32,871 nucleotides of DNA from CBW1002 sp046081905 (GTDB lineage Bacteria; Cyanobacteriota; Cyanobacteriia; PCC-6307; Cyanobiaceae), in assembly GCA_046081905.1 (NCBI GenBank), contig JBJTWS010000120.1, positions 1-32,871 on the forward strand, read 5' to 3'. Below, one piece after another: positions 6,888-14,691 of the stretch. Made by a program: the position numbers and the translations under genes. Below the pieces are notes generated by a model that saw only the letters and a program-made list of their open reading frames with translations, did no database searches and was not told the origin of the DNA. Every line of letters starts with the position of its first letter. Position 1 is the first letter of the stretch.

Positions 6888-7895
6888 GTGACCAGTTTCT
6901 TGACCGCTGAACGGGTGGAGCCGAGTGCCAGTTCCTCCCCCTCAGCCCAGGACAACCGGCGGCTACGGCTGTTCAGCGGCACCTCCAACCCCCACCTGGC
7001 CCGGGAGATCGCCGCCTACCTGGGGGTTCCGGACGGGCCCTGCGTGATCAAGCGCTTCGCCGACGGGGAGCTCTACATCCAGATCCAGGAATCGATCCGC
7101 GGCTGCGACGTGTTCCTGATCCAGCCCACCTGCGCTCCGGTGAACGATCACCTGATGGAGCTGCTGATCATGGTGGATGCCTGCCGCCGGGCCAGCGCCC
7201 GCCAGATCACGGCGGTGATCCCCTACTACGGCTATGCCCGCGCCGACCGCAAGACGGCGGGCCGCGAATCGATCACCGCCAAGCTGGTGGCCAACCTGCT
7301 GGTGAAGAGCGGCGTTGATCGGGTGCTGGCGATGGATCTGCACTCCTCCCAGATCCAGGGCTACTTCGACATCCCCTGCGACCATATCTACGGCTCACCG
7401 GTGCTGGTGGATTACCTCCGCACCCGCGATCTCGGCGAGGTGGTGGTGGTGTCGCCGGATGTGGGGGGCGTGGCGCGGGCCCGGGCCTTCGCCAAGCAGA
7501 TGAACGACGCGCCGCTGGCGATCATCGACAAGCGCCGCTCCGCCCACAACGTGGCGGAGAGCCTCACGGTGATCGGCGATGTGGCCGGCAAGACCGCCAT
7601 CCTGATCGACGACATGATCGACACCGGCGGCACCATCTGCCAGGGCGCCCGGCTGCTGCGCCGCAACGGTGCCGCCCGGGTGCTCTGCTGCGCCAGCCAT
7701 GCCGTGTTCTCGCCGCCGGCCAGCGAGCGGCTCTCGGAACCCGGCCTGTTCGAGGAGGTGGTGGTAACCAACTCGATCCCCCTCGCCGAAGACCGCCATT
7801 TCCCCCAGCTGCGGGTGCTGTCGGTGGCCAACATGCTCGGGGAGGCCATCTGGCGCATCCACGAGGAGAGCTCCGTGAGCTCGATGTTCCGCTGA
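6888..7895 (+). CDS. prs: Ribose-phosphate diphosphokinase (PRPP synthetase)
   Basis: Makes 5-phosphoribosyl 1-diphosphate from ribose 5-phosphate and ATP, feeding purine, pyrimidine, His, Trp and NAD synthesis. Class I enzyme. It shows the ATP-site region FADGELYIQIQESIRGCDVF, the catalytic flexible-loop region YYGYARADRK, the metal-site MDLHSSQIQGYF, the VVVSPDVGGVARARAFAK block and the PRPP-binding loop AILIDDMIDTGGTICQGA. The GTG at 6888 is chosen because the protein then starts MTSFLTA, as I recall for picocyanobacterial homologues; an upstream ATG at 6822 would add 22 residues and overlap the divergent gene. The product is 335 residues, the normal length. Confidence 0.96.
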   Translation: MTSFLTAERVEPSASSSPSAQDNRRLRLFSGTSNPHLAREIAAYLGVPDGPCVIKRFADGELYIQIQESIRGCDVFLIQPTCAPVNDHLMELLIMVDACRRASARQITAVIPYYGYARADRKTAGRESITAKLVANLLVKSGVDRVLAMDLHSSQIQGYFDIPCDHIYGSPVLVDYLRTRDLGEVVVVSPDVGGVARARAFAKQMNDAPLAIIDKRRSAHNVAESLTVIGDVAGKTAILIDDMIDTGGTICQGARLLRRNGAARVLCCASHAVFSPPASERLSEPGLFEEVVVTNSIPLAEDRHFPQLRVLSVANMLGEAIWRIHEESSVSSMFR

Positions 7896-7939
7896 TCCCG
7901 CACCGCTGATCCCGTTCCGCCGGGCAGGAACCTTCCCCC

Positions 7940-9148
7940 TTGCGTCTCCTCCGCCGCCGCGCCGCCGCCCTTCTCCTGCTACGCGGGGCACTCCTCTCCG
8001 CGCTGGGGACGGTCGCCGCCACACCGGCGCGCTCGCGGCCGAAGCTGGAGGAGCTGCTCCCCAGCGGCACTGGCCTGAGGCAGCGGGTGGGGGTGTGGCT
8101 CACCAACAGCCCGAGCCCCCTCTACTTCGAGGCCAGCCGCCTGGAGCAGGCCGTGGCCGAGCTCGCCGATGCCGGCTTCAACACCCTCTACCCGAACGTC
8201 TGGAGCCGCGGCGCCACCTTCCACCGCAGCCGCTGGGCGCCGATGGAGCCGGCCCTGGCCCAGCGCGCCCCCGACCTCGACCCCATCTGCCGCCTGACCC
8301 GCTCGGCCCAGCGCCGCGGCCTGCAGGTGATCCCCTGGTTCGAGTACGGCCTGATGGAGCCGGCAAACGCCGAGGTGGTGCGCCGCCAGCCGGAGTGGGT
8401 GCTGCAGCGCCGCGACGGCAGCAGCGTGTACCCGATGCACGGCCAGCCGATGGTGTGGCTGAATCCGGCCCATCCGGGGGTGCGGGAGCGCTTCCTCGGC
8501 CTGGTGAGCGAGATCGTGCAGCGCTGCGGCGTGGATGGCATCCAGCTCGACGACCACTTCGCCTGGCCCGTGGAGCTGGGCTACGACCCCTACACGCGGG
8601 CGCTGTACCGGCAGGCCACCGGCCAGGAGCCCCCGGACAACGTCAATGATCGGGCCTGGATGCGCTGGCGCCGCCAGCAGCTCACCGAGCTGCTGCGGGA
8701 GCTCCGGCGGCATCTGGAGAGCCTGCCCACCCCGGAGGGGCGGGTGCCGAGACGCACCGTGATCAGCCTGTCGCCGGGGCCCTTCCGCTTCGCCTACAAC
8801 CACTGGCTGCAGGACTGGGAGCTCTGGGCCCTGGGGGAGCTGATCGACGACCTGGTGGTGCAGAACTACGCCTACTCCCTGGCCGGCTTCGCCCGCGACC
8901 TCGACCAGCCGGCCCTGGTGAAGGCGCGGCAATGGGGCATGCCCGTGGAGATCGGCATCCTGGCAGGCTTCGGCGGGCGCACCCCGCCGATGGAGGTGCT
9001 CGAGCAGAAGGTGCGGCTGGCGGCCCGGCGGGGCCATGGAGTGATCTATTTCTACTGGGAGGGCCTCTGGGGTCAGTACGCCGGGCCGGAGGGGGGTGCG
9101 GCGCGCCAGGACGCCTTCCGCCGCCTGCACCGCCAGGAGTTCCGCTGA
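7940..9148 (+). CDS. Secreted glycoside hydrolase family 10-like protein (GHL10, DUF187 type)
   Basis: A TIM-barrel glycosidase-like protein. The first 30 or so residues are a signal peptide (RRR, Leu/Ala-rich core, then ATPARS), so it is probably exported or lipid-anchored at the periplasm. The barrel carries VGVWLTNSPSPLY, GFNTLYPNVWSRGATFH, VIPWFEYGLMEP, WLNPAHPGVRERFLGLV, GVDGIQLDDHFAWP (the LDDH acidic site), VVQNYAYSL and a final GVIYFYWEGLW. These match the GHL10 family, related to Synechocystis and plant-associated proteins whose substrate is unknown. The start is a TTG at 7940, with AGGA about 10 nt upstream. It lies 44 nt after prs and may be cotranscribed with it. Its 3' end is 7 nt from the convergent pepN. 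Confidence 0.82.
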   Translation: MRLLRRRAAALLLLRGALLSALGTVAATPARSRPKLEELLPSGTGLRQRVGVWLTNSPSPLYFEASRLEQAVAELADAGFNTLYPNVWSRGATFHRSRWAPMEPALAQRAPDLDPICRLTRSAQRRGLQVIPWFEYGLMEPANAEVVRRQPEWVLQRRDGSSVYPMHGQPMVWLNPAHPGVRERFLGLVSEIVQRCGVDGIQLDDHFAWPVELGYDPYTRALYRQATGQEPPDNVNDRAWMRWRRQQLTELLRELRRHLESLPTPEGRVPRRTVISLSPGPFRFAYNHWLQDWELWALGELIDDLVVQNYAYSLAGFARDLDQPALVKARQWGMPVEIGILAGFGGRTPPMEVLEQKVRLAARRGHGVIYFYWEGLWGQYAGPEGGAARQDAFRRLHRQEFR

Positions 9149-9160
9149 GCCGGGCTCAGC
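9144..9160. other. Perfect palindrome spanning the convergent stops of the GHL10 gene and pepN
   Basis: GCTGAGCC-G-GGCTCAGC is an 8-bp perfect inverted repeat with a 1-nt centre. The TGA of the GHL10 gene lies in one arm and the TGA of pepN (minus strand) in the other. It may act as a bidirectional hairpin at the transcript ends, although no U-tract follows on either strand. Confidence 0.45.
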
Positions 9161-11855
9161 CCTGCAGGCACTGCTCCACCACCTCGCGGGTGTTGGTGGA
9201 GAGGGGTCCGGCGGCGAGGGTCTCCAGGGCCTGCCGCATCTGGTCCTGGCGCTGGGGACCGTAGCTGCGCCAGCGGCTGAACACCTTCGCCAGCCGCGAG
9301 GCGGTGATCGGGTTGCGACCATCAAGCTCGACGATCTGCCCCGCCAGGAAGCGGTAGCCGCTGCCATCGGCGGCATGGAACACCGGCGCGTTGCCCGCCA
9401 GCCCCCCCAGCACGGCCCGCACCGAATTCGGCGCCATCGGATCGAAGCGGGGGTGCTGCAGCAGGTGCCGCACCCGCTCCAGCCCATCGGCGAAGGGGGC
9501 GGAGGCCTCCAGCGCGAACCAGGCATCGAGGATCACCGGCCGCTCCTGCCAGCGCTCGTAGAAGGCGGCCGCGGCCTCATGCCGCTGCGGAATCGGGTGG
9601 TCCTGCAGCGCCGCCAGGCCGGCGCGGGCCAGGGTCATCGAAGGGCCGCGCACGGCATCGCAGGCCTCCTGGGCCAGGGCCCCATCGCCGGCGGCGATGC
9701 ACCAGCTCCAGATCCGGCCGGTGAGGCGGCGGGCGCCGCTGCCGGCGGGCCAGGGCTGCGGCCAGGCTTCCCGGCAGCGCTCGAGGGTGCGCCGCAGGTG
9801 CTCGGGGTGGGCCTGGCCGAAGCGGCGCTGCAGGGCCAGCCGGGCGGCGAAGAGGGCCGGCGGATCGGGCTCGTCCATGGCCTCCTCCAGCTCCGCCATG
9901 CCGGGGGCGGTGAGCAGCACGGCGCGGCTGGCCTCGGAGAGGGAGGGATCGGAGAGGATGCGGCCGAAGGCGTCGAGCAGCTCCTCCTCCAGGGCCTCGT
10001 GGGGCTGGCCGGTGGCGCGGGCCACCACGGCCTTGCGCAGCAGCACCTGGCCCGCGTCCCAGCGGGCGAAGGGGTCGCTGTCGCAGGCGAGCAGGTGCAC
10101 CAGTTCGGCGGTGGAGCGGCCCATCTCGAGCCGCACCGGCGCCGAGAAGCCCCGCAGGATCGAAAGCGCCGGGGGGTGGGTGTCGGGGGGGAGACCCTCG
10201 AAGCGGAAGGTCTGCTCGGCCTGCTCGAGCACCAGCAGCCGGCTGCCCTCGCCCCAGCCGTGCCCCTCCAGGCGAGCGGCGCCGGCCTGCTGGGGCGATT
10301 CCCCCGCCAGACGCAGGGGCAGGGGCCGGCCGGCCCGATCCAGCAGCCCGAGCACCACTGGGAGCACCAGGGGTTCCTTGTGGGGCTGCGACGGGGTGGG
10401 GGGCGTGTGCTGGCGGAGGCTGAGCTCCAGGGCGCCGCTTTCGCCATCCCAGTGGCGATGCACCTGCAACACCGGCGTGCCGGCCTGGTGGTACCAGCGG
10501 CGGAAGCAATCGAAGTCGAAGCGGGGCCGGTGGGGTGCCGGCGGCGCGGCGGCGGCATCCTCCATCGCCTGCACGAAGTCGGCGCAGGTGGCCGCGGTGC
10601 CGTCGTGGCGCTCCACATAGAGGGCCATGCCGCGGTGGAAGATCTCCGGGCCGAGCAGGGTATGGAGGCAGCGGATCACCTCCGAGCCCTTTTCATAGAT
10701 GGTGGTGGTGTAGAAGTTATCGATCGCCTGGTAGTGATCCGGCTGCACCGGGTGGGCCGTGGGCCCGGCATCTTCGCGGAACTGAGTGTTGCGCAGCAGC
10801 GCCACATTCTCGATCCGGTTCAGGGCGGCACCGTGCTGATCGGCGCTGAAGCCCTGATCGCGGAACACGGTGAGGCCCTCCTTGAGCGAGAGCTGGAACC
10901 AGTCGCGGCAGGTGATGCGGTTGCCGGTCCAGTTGTGGAAATACTCATGCGCGATCACACTTTCGATCCGCTCGAGCTCCGCGTCGGTAGCCGTTTCAGC
11001 GTCGGCGAGCACCAGCTTGGAGTTGAAGATATTGAGGCTCTTGTTCTCCATCGCGCCCATGTTGAAATGGCGCACCGCCACGATGTTGAACTCCTCCAGG
11101 TCGTACTCCAGCCCGTACACCTGCTCGTCCCAGGCCATGGCCCGCTTCAGGGAGGCCATCGCATGGCCGGTGTAGGGCGCATCGCCCGGCTCCACGTGGA
11201 GGCGTAGCCGCACCTCCCGCCCGGAGGCGGTGACGAAGCGATCCTGCACCTCCTCGAGGCGACCGGCCACCAGGGCAAAGAGATAGGAGGGCTTGGGGAA
11301 GGGGTCGTCCCACACGGCGTAGTGGCGGGCAGCCCCACCAGCGGCGGGCAGGTCACCCACCTCCACGCAGTTGCCGTTCGAGAGCAGCACCGGGGCCCGT
11401 TCCCGGTCGGCCTCGATCCGCACCCGGAAGCGGCTCAGCAGGTCGGGACGGTCGGGGTGGAAGGTGATGCGGCGGAAGCCCTCGGCCTCGCACTGGGTGG
11501 TGTAGAGCCCCCCGCTCACATACAGCCCCTCCAGGGTGGTGTTGCGCTCCGGCTCGATCCGCACCCGGCTGCTCAGGCGGAACGGCCGGGTCGGGGGGTC
11601 CAGCAGCAGCCGCTCGGGCTCCCGCCGCCAGCGCTCCGGCGCCAGGGGCTCGCCATCGAGCCGCAGCTCCAGCAGCTCGAGCTCCACCCCCTCCAGCACC
11701 AGGGGCTCGGCGCCGGTCTCGCCGGCCGCCGGATTGGGGCGGAAGTGGAGCTCCGCCTCCACCTCGGCAGATCCCTCCAGGAGGCGCACCGTGAGGTCGG
11801 TGCGATCCAGCAGGCAGGGGGCCGGACGGTAGTCGGCCAGGCGCACGACGGCCAT
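9156..11855 (-). CDS. pepN: Aminopeptidase N (M1 family zinc metallopeptidase)
   Basis: Removes N-terminal residues from peptides in the cytoplasm, part of protein turnover. The substrate-anchoring motif GAMEN is at 267-271, followed by KSLNIFNSKLVLAD. The zinc site HEYFH-x18-E (His303, His307, Glu326) sits in VIAHEYFHNWTGNRITCRDWFQLSLKEGLTVFRDQ. The N-terminal beta-domain (YVSGGLYTTQCEAEGFRRITFHPDRPD) and the long helical C-terminal domain are both complete. At 899 residues it is close to E. coli PepN (about 870). It starts at the ATG at 11855 (MAVVRLADYRPAP). No signal peptide is present. It is the last gene of a minus-strand run with the secreted-protein and CpcS-like genes, 60 nt downstream of the former. 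Confidence 0.96.
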   Translation of the reverse strand: MAVVRLADYRPAPCLLDRTDLTVRLLEGSAEVEAELHFRPNPAAGETGAEPLVLEGVELELLELRLDGEPLAPERWRREPERLLLDPPTRPFRLSSRVRIEPERNTTLEGLYVSGGLYTTQCEAEGFRRITFHPDRPDLLSRFRVRIEADRERAPVLLSNGNCVEVGDLPAAGGAARHYAVWDDPFPKPSYLFALVAGRLEEVQDRFVTASGREVRLRLHVEPGDAPYTGHAMASLKRAMAWDEQVYGLEYDLEEFNIVAVRHFNMGAMENKSLNIFNSKLVLADAETATDAELERIESVIAHEYFHNWTGNRITCRDWFQLSLKEGLTVFRDQGFSADQHGAALNRIENVALLRNTQFREDAGPTAHPVQPDHYQAIDNFYTTTIYEKGSEVIRCLHTLLGPEIFHRGMALYVERHDGTAATCADFVQAMEDAAAAPPAPHRPRFDFDCFRRWYHQAGTPVLQVHRHWDGESGALELSLRQHTPPTPSQPHKEPLVLPVVLGLLDRAGRPLPLRLAGESPQQAGAARLEGHGWGEGSRLLVLEQAEQTFRFEGLPPDTHPPALSILRGFSAPVRLEMGRSTAELVHLLACDSDPFARWDAGQVLLRKAVVARATGQPHEALEEELLDAFGRILSDPSLSEASRAVLLTAPGMAELEEAMDEPDPPALFAARLALQRRFGQAHPEHLRRTLERCREAWPQPWPAGSGARRLTGRIWSWCIAAGDGALAQEACDAVRGPSMTLARAGLAALQDHPIPQRHEAAAAFYERWQERPVILDAWFALEASAPFADGLERVRHLLQHPRFDPMAPNSVRAVLGGLAGNAPVFHAADGSGYRFLAGQIVELDGRNPITASRLAKVFSRWRSYGPQRQDQMRQALETLAAGPLSTNTREVVEQCLQG

Positions 11856-11915
11856 GAGGGGAGCGAGCGACGGGGCGGGAACGGGGGGAGCGGCAGGATC
11901 CGGAGGGGGCGGGGC

Positions 11916-12362
11916 CTACTTGCCGGGCTGCGCGGCTCCGGCGGCTCCGTTCTGCTTGAGGGCCTCCTCCACCCTCTTCATCACTTCGGGCGGCACGTCC
12001 TTGGGGCACACCTCAGCGGCGCCGAGCACGGCGGAGTTCATCGAACCGCGCCGCAGTTCCTCGATGCTCAGGGGTTTGGTGCCCACCTGCTGGATGGCGC
12101 CATCGTGCTGCCCCTGGATCAGCTGGGCGATGGTCTCGCCGGCGATGCCCACGGCCTTGTCGAACTCCACCCCGGCGGCGCGGGCGATGCACACGTTCAC
12201 CGCCGCGATGCGGGTGTACAGCGACATCTCCGCCTCGGTGGCGGGGGCGGCGAGGGCCGCCGCCGGAGCGAGCAGCAGGGGGATCGCCAGCAGCGGGGCA
12301 GCCAGCCGAGCGGAGGGTCGGACGAACAGGGAGGTCAAGGGACTGCCGTGGCGAACCTCCAT
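11916..12362 (-). CDS. Small secreted cyanobacterial protein of unknown function
   Basis: A 148-residue protein with a clear signal peptide: basic N-terminus (about 1-20), a hydrophobic core LAAPLLAIPLLLAPAAALA, and a likely signal peptidase I site after AALA. The mature part of about 110 residues is soluble and helical (SLYTRIAAVNVCIARAAGVEFDKAVGIAGETIAQLI, then PPEVMKRVEEALKQ) and ends in an Ala/Gly/Pro tail. It contains two cysteines (in NVCIARA and EVCPKD), which could form a disulfide in the periplasm or lumen. I recall similar small exported proteins from marine Synechococcus without an assigned function. The ATG at 12362 is chosen because the signal peptide follows it; a longer frame reaches 12461 but would overlap the CpcS-like gene. 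Confidence 0.7.
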   Translation of the reverse strand: MEVRHGSPLTSLFVRPSARLAAPLLAIPLLLAPAAALAAPATEAEMSLYTRIAAVNVCIARAAGVEFDKAVGIAGETIAQLIQGQHDGAIQQVGTKPLSIEELRRGSMNSAVLGAAEVCPKDVPPEVMKRVEEALKQNGAAGAAQPGK

Positions 12363-12411
12363 GCTGCTGCATCGGCCCCGGCCGTGATCGGGCGCGCTTC
12401 GGGGGAGCGGC

Positions 12412-12939
12412 TCAGTCGAGCGGGCCGGCGTTGACGGTGCCCACCTCCAGGCGGATCTCATGGTGGGTCTCCACCAGTTCGAGGTTGCCGTCGCTCCAGG
12501 AATAGATCGAGCGGGCCCGGAAGCGGTCCTGATCCACCAGGCGGATGTGCTCCAGGATGTCCCACTCCTGGTAGTGCGACTCGAAGATGAGCTCGTGCTC
12601 GTCCACCTGCCGGATCTGACTGCGGGTGGGGGAGCCGGCGAGGTAGCCCCGGGTGCGCCGCAGCTGATGGCCGCAGAGGTAGGCGTTCATCGTGCCCTCG
12701 CGCACGTAGCGGGGCTTGCGTTCGAAGAAGTCGTATTCCTTCTCCGGCCACCAGGTGAAGCGGTAGGCGGCCTCGCCCTCGATCGGCTCACTGAAGCTCT
12801 CCACCCGCAGCAGCATGTTGACCCGCAGCACCTCGTCGTCGGGGAAGAAGTACATCCGCCGCGAGCGCCACAGCCCGAGGTTGCGGTTGAACCAGCGGCG
12901 CAGGCTGGTGTCGAGCTGGATGCGACTCGAACTGGCCAT
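12412..12939 (-). CDS. CpcS/CpeS-like (DUF1001) phycobiliprotein lyase family protein
   Basis: Probable lipocalin-fold protein of the CpcS/CpeS group, whose members attach phycocyanobilin or phycoerythrobilin to cysteines of phycobiliproteins. The 175-residue length fits. It begins with a helix (DTSLRRWFNRNLGLWRSRRMYFF), a pattern typical of the family's first strand region (x-F-x-x-x-x-G-x-W-x-S-x-R). It continues with beta-strand-like segments: LRVNMLLRVESF, AYRFTWWPEKEYDFF, ELIFESHYQEWDILEHIRLVD, RARSIYSWSDGNLELVETHHEIRLE. The ATG at 12939 (MASSSRIQLD) is preferred over 13017, which adds an unconserved leader. No phycobiliprotein gene is in the window, so substrate and lyase activity are unproven. 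Some members of this family appear to have other roles. Confidence 0.6.
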   Translation of the reverse strand: MASSSRIQLDTSLRRWFNRNLGLWRSRRMYFFPDDEVLRVNMLLRVESFSEPIEGEAAYRFTWWPEKEYDFFERKPRYVREGTMNAYLCGHQLRRTRGYLAGSPTRSQIRQVDEHELIFESHYQEWDILEHIRLVDQDRFRARSIYSWSDGNLELVETHHEIRLEVGTVNAGPLD

Positions 12940-13076
12940 GCCTGGTCGCTCCCGACCGTTCACCCCGACCCTAGAGCCGATCTGGGGGCAGGTGCCGGTC
13001 TGGGGACGGAGGATCATGCAGGGGGGAGAGGCGTGCCCGCCCCCTTCCTAGCGATGGCATCGAGACCTGCCCATCG

Positions 13077-13114
13077 CCTCCCTTCCAACGCCATAGGGTG
13101 TGTTGGAAGGGAGG
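13077..13114 (+). promoter_or_regulatory. 13-bp perfect inverted repeat in front of sasA
   Basis: CCTCCCTTCCAAC (13077-13089) and GTTGGAAGGGAGG (13102-13114) are exact reverse complements with a 12-nt spacer. The right arm abuts the best Shine-Dalgarno (GGAGG at 13114-13118, 7 nt before the GTG at 13126) and contains an overlapping GGAGG at 13110-13114. In mRNA this would be a stable hairpin directly upstream of the ribosome site. As DNA it could be an operator. There is no U-run, so it is not a terminator. Confidence 0.6.
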
Positions 13115-13125
13115 GAGGAACACGC

Positions 13126-14439
13126 GTGGTCGCACCGGAACCCCCGCCGGCCCCGCCCCCCGCGCCGTCGGGCGTGGAGCCCCGGGACAATCCCGGTACC
13201 ATCGACTGGGACGCGCTCGAGCACCCAGCCCCGGCGGGAAGCACCCAACCCTCCGCGCCCGCCCCCTCCGAGCCGCGGCTGCACCTGCTGCTGATGGCGA
13301 CCCGCCAGCACCTGGCCGGCGCCGATCTGCGCAACCTGCTGCGCTTCCTGCGCACCGATGCCGGCCCTTGCCCCCTGCGGCTGGAGGTGGTGGATCCGGT
13401 GCAGCACCCGGAACTCCTGGAGCTGCACCGCCTGGTGGCCACCCCGGCGCTGGTGAAGCTGGAGCCGTCCCCGCGGCAGGTCTTCGCCGGCAATGCCCTC
13501 TGCCAGCAACTGCGCAACTGGCTGCCCCGCTGGCAGCAGATGGAGGTGTCGGCCCAGCTCGCCATCCGCCTCGACCCTCCCCTGCTGGATGGCAACCGCA
13601 CCCAGCGGGAGCTGCAGCTGGAGGACCAGCTGCTGGTGCTGCGCCAGGAGAACGAGACCCTGGCCGAACGGCTCAAGGGCCAGGAGAAGCTGCTGCGGAT
13701 GGTGGCCCATGAGCTGCGCACCCCGCTCACGGTGGCCAAGCTCGCCCTGCAGAGCCACCTGCTGGGCCAGATCGATGAGCAGCGCTTCCTCGATGTGCTG
13801 CGCCGCCGCTTCGACGACATGGAGTCGCTGTCGAAGGAACTGCTGGAGGTGGGCACCACCCGCTGGGAGGCCCTGTTCAACCCCCAGCGCCTCTCCCTGG
13901 GCCAGGTGGCGGCCGAGGCGATCCTGGAGCTCGAGAAGCTCTGGGTGGGGCGGCAGGTGGAGCTCGACACCGACATCCCCGCCGACCTGCCGGATGTGTT
14001 CGCCGACCAGCGGCGGATGCGGCAGGTGTTCCTCAACCTGCTGGAGAACGCCTTCAAGTACACCCCCCCCGGGGGACAGGTGAGCTTCCGCCTCTGGCAC
14101 CGCACCAGCCAGTGGGTGCAGGTGAGCGTCTGCGACAGCGGACCGGGCATTCCACTCGACGAACAGGAGCGGATCTTCCAGGACCGGGTGCGCCTGCCCC
14201 AGACCTCCGATGGCGCCTCCGGCTACGGCGTGGGGCTGGCGGTGTGCCGGCGCATCGCCGAGGTGCATGGCGGCCGCATCTGGGTGGTGTCCGAGCCGGG
14301 GCGGGGGGCCTGTTTCCACGTCACCGTGCCGGTCTGGAATGGCCAGATGCGCAGCCCGGATGCCCACCGGGAGGCACCCCACCCCGACGATCCGCCGCCG
14401 CCGGGAATCAGCTTGACGAAGGGTCCGTCCGACCCGTAG
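13126..14439 (+). CDS. sasA: Circadian clock output histidine kinase SasA
   Basis: Sensor kinase that binds KaiC through a KaiB-like domain and phosphorylates RpaA, carrying clock time to gene expression, largely at dusk. Seen: a Pro/Ala-rich leader of about 50 residues, a KaiB/thioredoxin-like domain (about 51-136, RLHLLLMATR...VFAGNALCQQLRNW), a coiled linker, the dimerisation/phosphotransfer helix with His195 in RMVAHELRTPLTVAKLALQ, and the ATPase domain with the N box NLLENAFKYTPPGG, G1 CDSGPGIP and G2 GYGVGLAVCRRIAEVHGG. There are no membrane segments, as expected for SasA. The GTG at 13126 has a GGAGG 7 nt upstream. An in-frame ATG at 13054 would place the inverted repeat inside the coding region and is less likely. 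kai genes and rpaA are not in the window. Confidence 0.94.
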   Translation: MVAPEPPPAPPPAPSGVEPRDNPGTIDWDALEHPAPAGSTQPSAPAPSEPRLHLLLMATRQHLAGADLRNLLRFLRTDAGPCPLRLEVVDPVQHPELLELHRLVATPALVKLEPSPRQVFAGNALCQQLRNWLPRWQQMEVSAQLAIRLDPPLLDGNRTQRELQLEDQLLVLRQENETLAERLKGQEKLLRMVAHELRTPLTVAKLALQSHLLGQIDEQRFLDVLRRRFDDMESLSKELLEVGTTRWEALFNPQRLSLGQVAAEAILELEKLWVGRQVELDTDIPADLPDVFADQRRMRQVFLNLLENAFKYTPPGGQVSFRLWHRTSQWVQVSVCDSGPGIPLDEQERIFQDRVRLPQTSDGASGYGVGLAVCRRIAEVHGGRIWVVSEPGRGACFHVTVPVWNGQMRSPDAHREAPHPDDPPPPGISLTKGPSDP

Positions 14440-14442
14440 GTT
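14413..14442 (+). promoter_or_regulatory. Candidate tRNA-Glu promoter inside the 3' end of sasA
   Basis: TTGACG (14413-14418, five of six to the consensus -35) and TAGGTT (14437-14442, a weak -10) are 18 bp apart. Transcription would start near 14449, giving a leader of about 39 nt before the tRNA. A small inverted repeat GCGGA-AACT-TCCGC (14458-14471) lies in that leader. The -35 is within the last codons of sasA. Confidence 0.4.
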
Positions 14443-14487
14443 CTGTTCATCGGCGGGGCGGAAACTTCCGCAACCACCGGCATCCAG

Positions 14488-14560
14488 GCCCCCATCGTCT
14501 AGAGGCCTAGGACACCTCCCTTTCACGGAGGCGACAGGGGTTCGAATCCCCTTGGGGGTA
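14488..14560 (+). tRNA. tRNA-Glu (anticodon TTC)
   Basis: A 73-nt cloverleaf. The acceptor stem GCCCCCA pairs with TGGGGGT (one G-U pair at the end). The anticodon stem CCTCC/GGAGG closes the loop CTTTCAC with anticodon TTC at its centre. The T arm is AGGGG-TTCGAAT-CCCCT. The discriminator is A at 14560, and CCA is not encoded. In cyanobacteria this tRNA, once charged, also feeds tetrapyrrole synthesis through glutamyl-tRNA reductase as well as protein synthesis. Confidence 0.97.
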
Positions 14561-14569
14561 TATCAAGAG

Positions 14570-14593
14570 AGCAGCATCTGAGCCGCTTTTTTT
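14570..14593 (+). terminator. Probable intrinsic terminator of tRNA-Glu
   Basis: AGCAGC (14570-14575) and GCCGCT (14582-14587) form a 6-bp stem with one A-C mismatch and a 6-nt loop, followed at once by seven Ts (14587-14593). It lies 10 nt after the tRNA. The stem is short, so efficiency is unsure. Confidence 0.5.
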
Positions 14594-14595
14594 AT

Positions 14596-14645
14596 GCCCT
14601 TTCCCAGGGCGAACGCACGGGCACGCTAAGGGCCAGCCGGCCCTT
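14596..14645. other. Two hairpins in the tRNA-Glu / SRPBCC gene spacer
   Basis: GCCCT-TTCCC-AGGGC (14596-14610) and AAGGGCC-AGCC-GGCCCTT (14628-14645, 7-bp perfect) lie between the tRNA terminator and the stop of the convergent gene at 14692. They could end the minus-strand transcript, but neither is followed by a clear U-tract on that strand; only ATAAAAAAAG follows the first. The rest of this roughly 130-nt spacer shows no gene. Confidence 0.35.
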
Positions 14646-14691
14646 GGCGGCGGGGACGCAGCCGGTGGAGCCGGAAGCCGGCCCCGTTGCC

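Noticed and set aside
9096..11207. A 700-codon plus-strand open frame antisense to pepN
   Set aside because: pepN on the other strand has all M1 motifs; the antisense product is low-complexity Gly/Gln/His-rich.
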